Source of the DNA: Bacteroides sp. UBA7335
GTDB taxonomy: Bacteria > Bacteroidota > Bacteroidia > Bacteroidales > Bacteroidaceae
Length of the DNA stretch: 16,922 bases
Assembly (NCBI GenBank): GCA_002471185.1
Contig: DKPL01000037.1
Coordinates: 11,623-28,544, forward strand
Reading direction: 5' to 3'
Every line of letters begins with the position of its first letter. Within the stretch, counting starts at the first letter, position 1. A program made the translations under genes and the position numbers. A model generated the notes under the pieces. The model did not search any database. It saw only the letters and a list, made by a program, of their open reading frames with translations, and was not told where the DNA came from. Positions 15,425 to 16,922 of the stretch are shown here, piece after piece.

Positions 15425-15862
15425 ATGAAAGAAACAACAGACCCATTCCACCTGCAGCGCTTTATCGATGCACAAGATGCAAACAACATCTATCAAACTG
15501 CGCTGAAAGAGTTAAACAATGGTTGCAAACGTAGCCATTGGGTCTGGTATATCTTTCCACAGCTTAAAGGGTTAGGCCATAGTTACAATGCTACCTATTA
15601 TGGGATATCAAGCATTGACGAGGCTCAAGCCTATCTCAAAAATACACTTCTTAATACTCGGTTAAGAGAAGCTTGCAAAGCACTAACTCGCACCAATCCA
15701 CAAAACTTAGATCATGTATTGGGGAAAATTGATTATCAGAAAGTATTTTCAAGCCTTACATTGTTTGATGCCGTTTCGCCAAACGACTATTTTGGAGAAA
15801 TACTAAAGTGCTATTATAATAACCTCCGCGATCAAAATACACTCCATTTACTTCAGCAATAA
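15425..15862 (+). CDS. DUF1810 family protein
   Basis: The 145-residue soluble protein fits the DUF1810 (Pfam PF08837) pattern across its length: FHLQRFIDAQ near the N-terminus, ALKELNNGCKRSHWVWYIFPQLKGLG (about 26-51, with the hallmark 'K-x-SHWVWYIFPQ-x-x-GLG'), then YYGI and EAQAYLKN, and finally DYQKVFSSLTLFDAV. The biochemical role is not established to my knowledge. There is no signal peptide or membrane segment, so it is cytosolic. It begins 18 bases after the PAP2 stop with no terminator between, so it is probably read from the same promoter, though a functional link with the envelope genes is doubtful. No Shine-Dalgarno is visible. No convincing terminator follows. Confidence 0.9.
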   Translation: MKETTDPFHLQRFIDAQDANNIYQTALKELNNGCKRSHWVWYIFPQLKGLGHSYNATYYGISSIDEAQAYLKNTLLNTRLREACKALTRTNPQNLDHVLGKIDYQKVFSSLTLFDAVSPNDYFGEILKCYYNNLRDQNTLHLLQQ

Positions 15863-15956
15863 CACCCTCTCTCTGTTTATTTCTGCTTTAAAAGTCTGCT
15901 TTTTGCGGTTTCATTTAAATGACCTTTAAATAGAATCAAAAAAAACAGTACAAAAG

Positions 15957-16922
15957 CTAAAAAGAATTTATATTCACCTTATCAAAATAGCGTGTTTGAA
16001 TAATTTGCTTTGACAGGTCCCATTTATTATAATTAATCGTATCGTTACTCTTTCGATACAAGCTTCTCCCCAATCCTTTCCAAAAATAATCATTTTTACC
16101 TATTACATCCAATAAAGTAGGATAAATATCAATCTGTTCAGCTTCATGACTATAGTAAAGCGGCTGAGCTACATTTAATATAATTAATGGACAGTACTTA
16201 TCTTTTTTTAGTGCCAACTCCCTATTCTCTATTCTATTATAGTTGAACTCATTATGATCAGCAGTGATAACAACAATACTGTTATCAAACAAATTACTAC
16301 GCTTTAAATCATTTATAAATTTGCCAATAGCCTTATCAGTATAATTTACATACTCTAAATAGTTTAGAGTTTCGATATCATAACTCTTCGATTCTGAAAT
16401 TCGAGTAATTGGTATATTTAGCTTATAATAAGGAGCATGCATCGTGATAGTAACTATTTGAGCAAAAAAAGGCTGTTGCATTTTTTTCAGTTCTAAAATA
16501 GCAAAATCCAATATTTCTCGATCCTTAATATCCCGTTTGTAAAATTTAGAGAGTATATTTTGATCATATAATCTATCATAACCATAACTTTTATAAGTAA
16601 TATTTTGATTCCAGAAATTTGAGTTATCACCAATAATTTCAATACTCTCAGTATAATTTAAAGTTTTAGCCAAAGAGGGGAATTTAGTATCTCCATAAGC
16701 TACAGCAGTAACAACATTATTTTCGATAGGTAATAAACCCGTGTTTATGATCAGATGCCCATCACTAGACCTTCCATTTTTTACTTGAGATACTAATTTA
16801 TCAGCATAAAGCACATTTTTCTGCTTAGTTAATTCATGGAGATTTGGCATTATATATTGATGGTCTAACTTAAAATCAATAGTCCATGTATTTAAAGATT
16901 CAACAATAATAAGTATTACATT
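15957..16922 (-). CDS. LtaS-like phosphotransferase/sulfatase, C-terminal part (continues past window end)
   Basis: The frame is open to the window edge. The 24 codons before the apparent ATG at 16850 encode NVILIIVESLNTW and on to MPNLHEL, which matches the start of the LtaS-type catalytic domain (NVVMIIMESFSS in the other copy at 12897). The ATG is therefore internal, and the N-terminal membrane part lies outside. The visible 321 residues contain the metal-binding Glu (E8), a GRSSDG nucleophile segment in which Ser (S52) stands where LtaS has Thr, and the Asp-His pair in ITADHN (D222, H223). It probably transfers a phospholipid head group in the periplasm; sulfatase or phosphatase action is the alternative. 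The gene is clearly AT-rich (18-20 G+C per 60 bases in three lines counted) and rich in Asn, Lys, Ile and Tyr. It converges with the DUF1810 gene. Confidence 0.85.
   Translation of the reverse strand, partial: NVILIIVESLNTWTIDFKLDHQYIMPNLHELTKQKNVLYADKLVSQVKNGRSSDGHLIINTGLLPIENNVVTAVAYGDTKFPSLAKTLNYTESIEIIGDNSNFWNQNITYKSYGYDRLYDQNILSKFYKRDIKDREILDFAILELKKMQQPFFAQIVTITMHAPYYKLNIPITRISESKSYDIETLNYLEYVNYTDKAIGKFINDLKRSNLFDNSIVVITADHNEFNYNRIENRELALKKDKYCPLIILNVAQPLYYSHEAEQIDIYPTLLDVIGKNDYFWKGLGRSLYRKSNDTINYNKWDLSKQIIQTRYFDKVNINSF

Noticed and set aside
15913..15931. ATTTAAA/TTTAAAT inverted repeat between the DUF1810 gene and the second LtaS-like gene as a terminator
   Set aside because: The stem is all A-T pairs and no T-run follows it in the right place on either strand, so it is too weak to call.
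1..16922. Mobile element, prophage, defence island or CRISPR array
   Set aside because: No transposase, integrase, long terminal repeat, spaced direct repeat or defence gene was found. The gene set is mostly core metabolism, repair and envelope functions.

Overview
The window looks like a chromosomal stretch from a Bacteroidales bacterium, most likely Bacteroides or a near relative. Three things point there: the gene content (a lipoprotein M49 dipeptidyl-peptidase III, a Fur-family gene overlapping purA, RecQ, an LtaS-like/PAP2 pair), repeated TAnnTTTG promoter -7 boxes of the Bacteroidetes type, and the near absence of Shine-Dalgarno sequences. The DNA is AT-rich. Lines I counted gave about 43-47% GC in purA and recQ but about 30-33% in the two genes cut by the window edges. 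No rRNA, tRNA, CRISPR array, IS element or phage gene is visible.

Layout. (1) 2-2188, +: the 3' part of a secreted repeat protein with five Ig-like repeats of about 117 residues and a type IX-secretion-like C-terminal domain, ending at a strong bidirectional terminator. (2) 2258-4837, -: a membrane zinc peptidase, then a Fur-family regulator translationally coupled to purA, with a terminator between purA and the peptidase gene. (3) 5022-8377, -: a DNA alkylation repair-like HEAT protein in an operon behind the DPP III lipoprotein, preceded by a separately terminated AraC-type regulator. (4) 8378-9150: the longest non-coding stretch, very AT-rich, carrying a palindromic leader for the AraC-type gene at one end and the recQ promoter at the other. 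(5) 9151-10962, +: recQ, convergent with (6) 10966-12806, -: a cysK-TPR operon. (7) 12897-15862, +: an LtaS-like phosphotransferase, a PAP2 phosphatase and a DUF1810 protein, read divergently from cysK out of a compact two-way promoter region. (8) 15957-16922, -: the C-terminal part of a second LtaS-like enzyme, running off the window end and more AT-rich than its neighbours.

How the genes fit together: most are core functions (purine synthesis, cysteine synthesis, DNA repair, peptide turnover). The envelope theme is the clearest functional grouping: two LtaS-like enzymes with a PAP2 phosphatase suggest transfer of a phospholipid head group onto an envelope glycan or lipid, with recycling of the lipid by-product. 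Gram-negative bacteria have no lipoteichoic acid, so the acceptor is unknown. I found no convincing new multi-gene system. The points most worth a second look are the repeat protein, the Ser-for-Thr substitution in the second LtaS-like enzyme, the Fur/purA coupling with a palindrome over its promoter, and the palindromes upstream of the AraC-type and DPP III genes.
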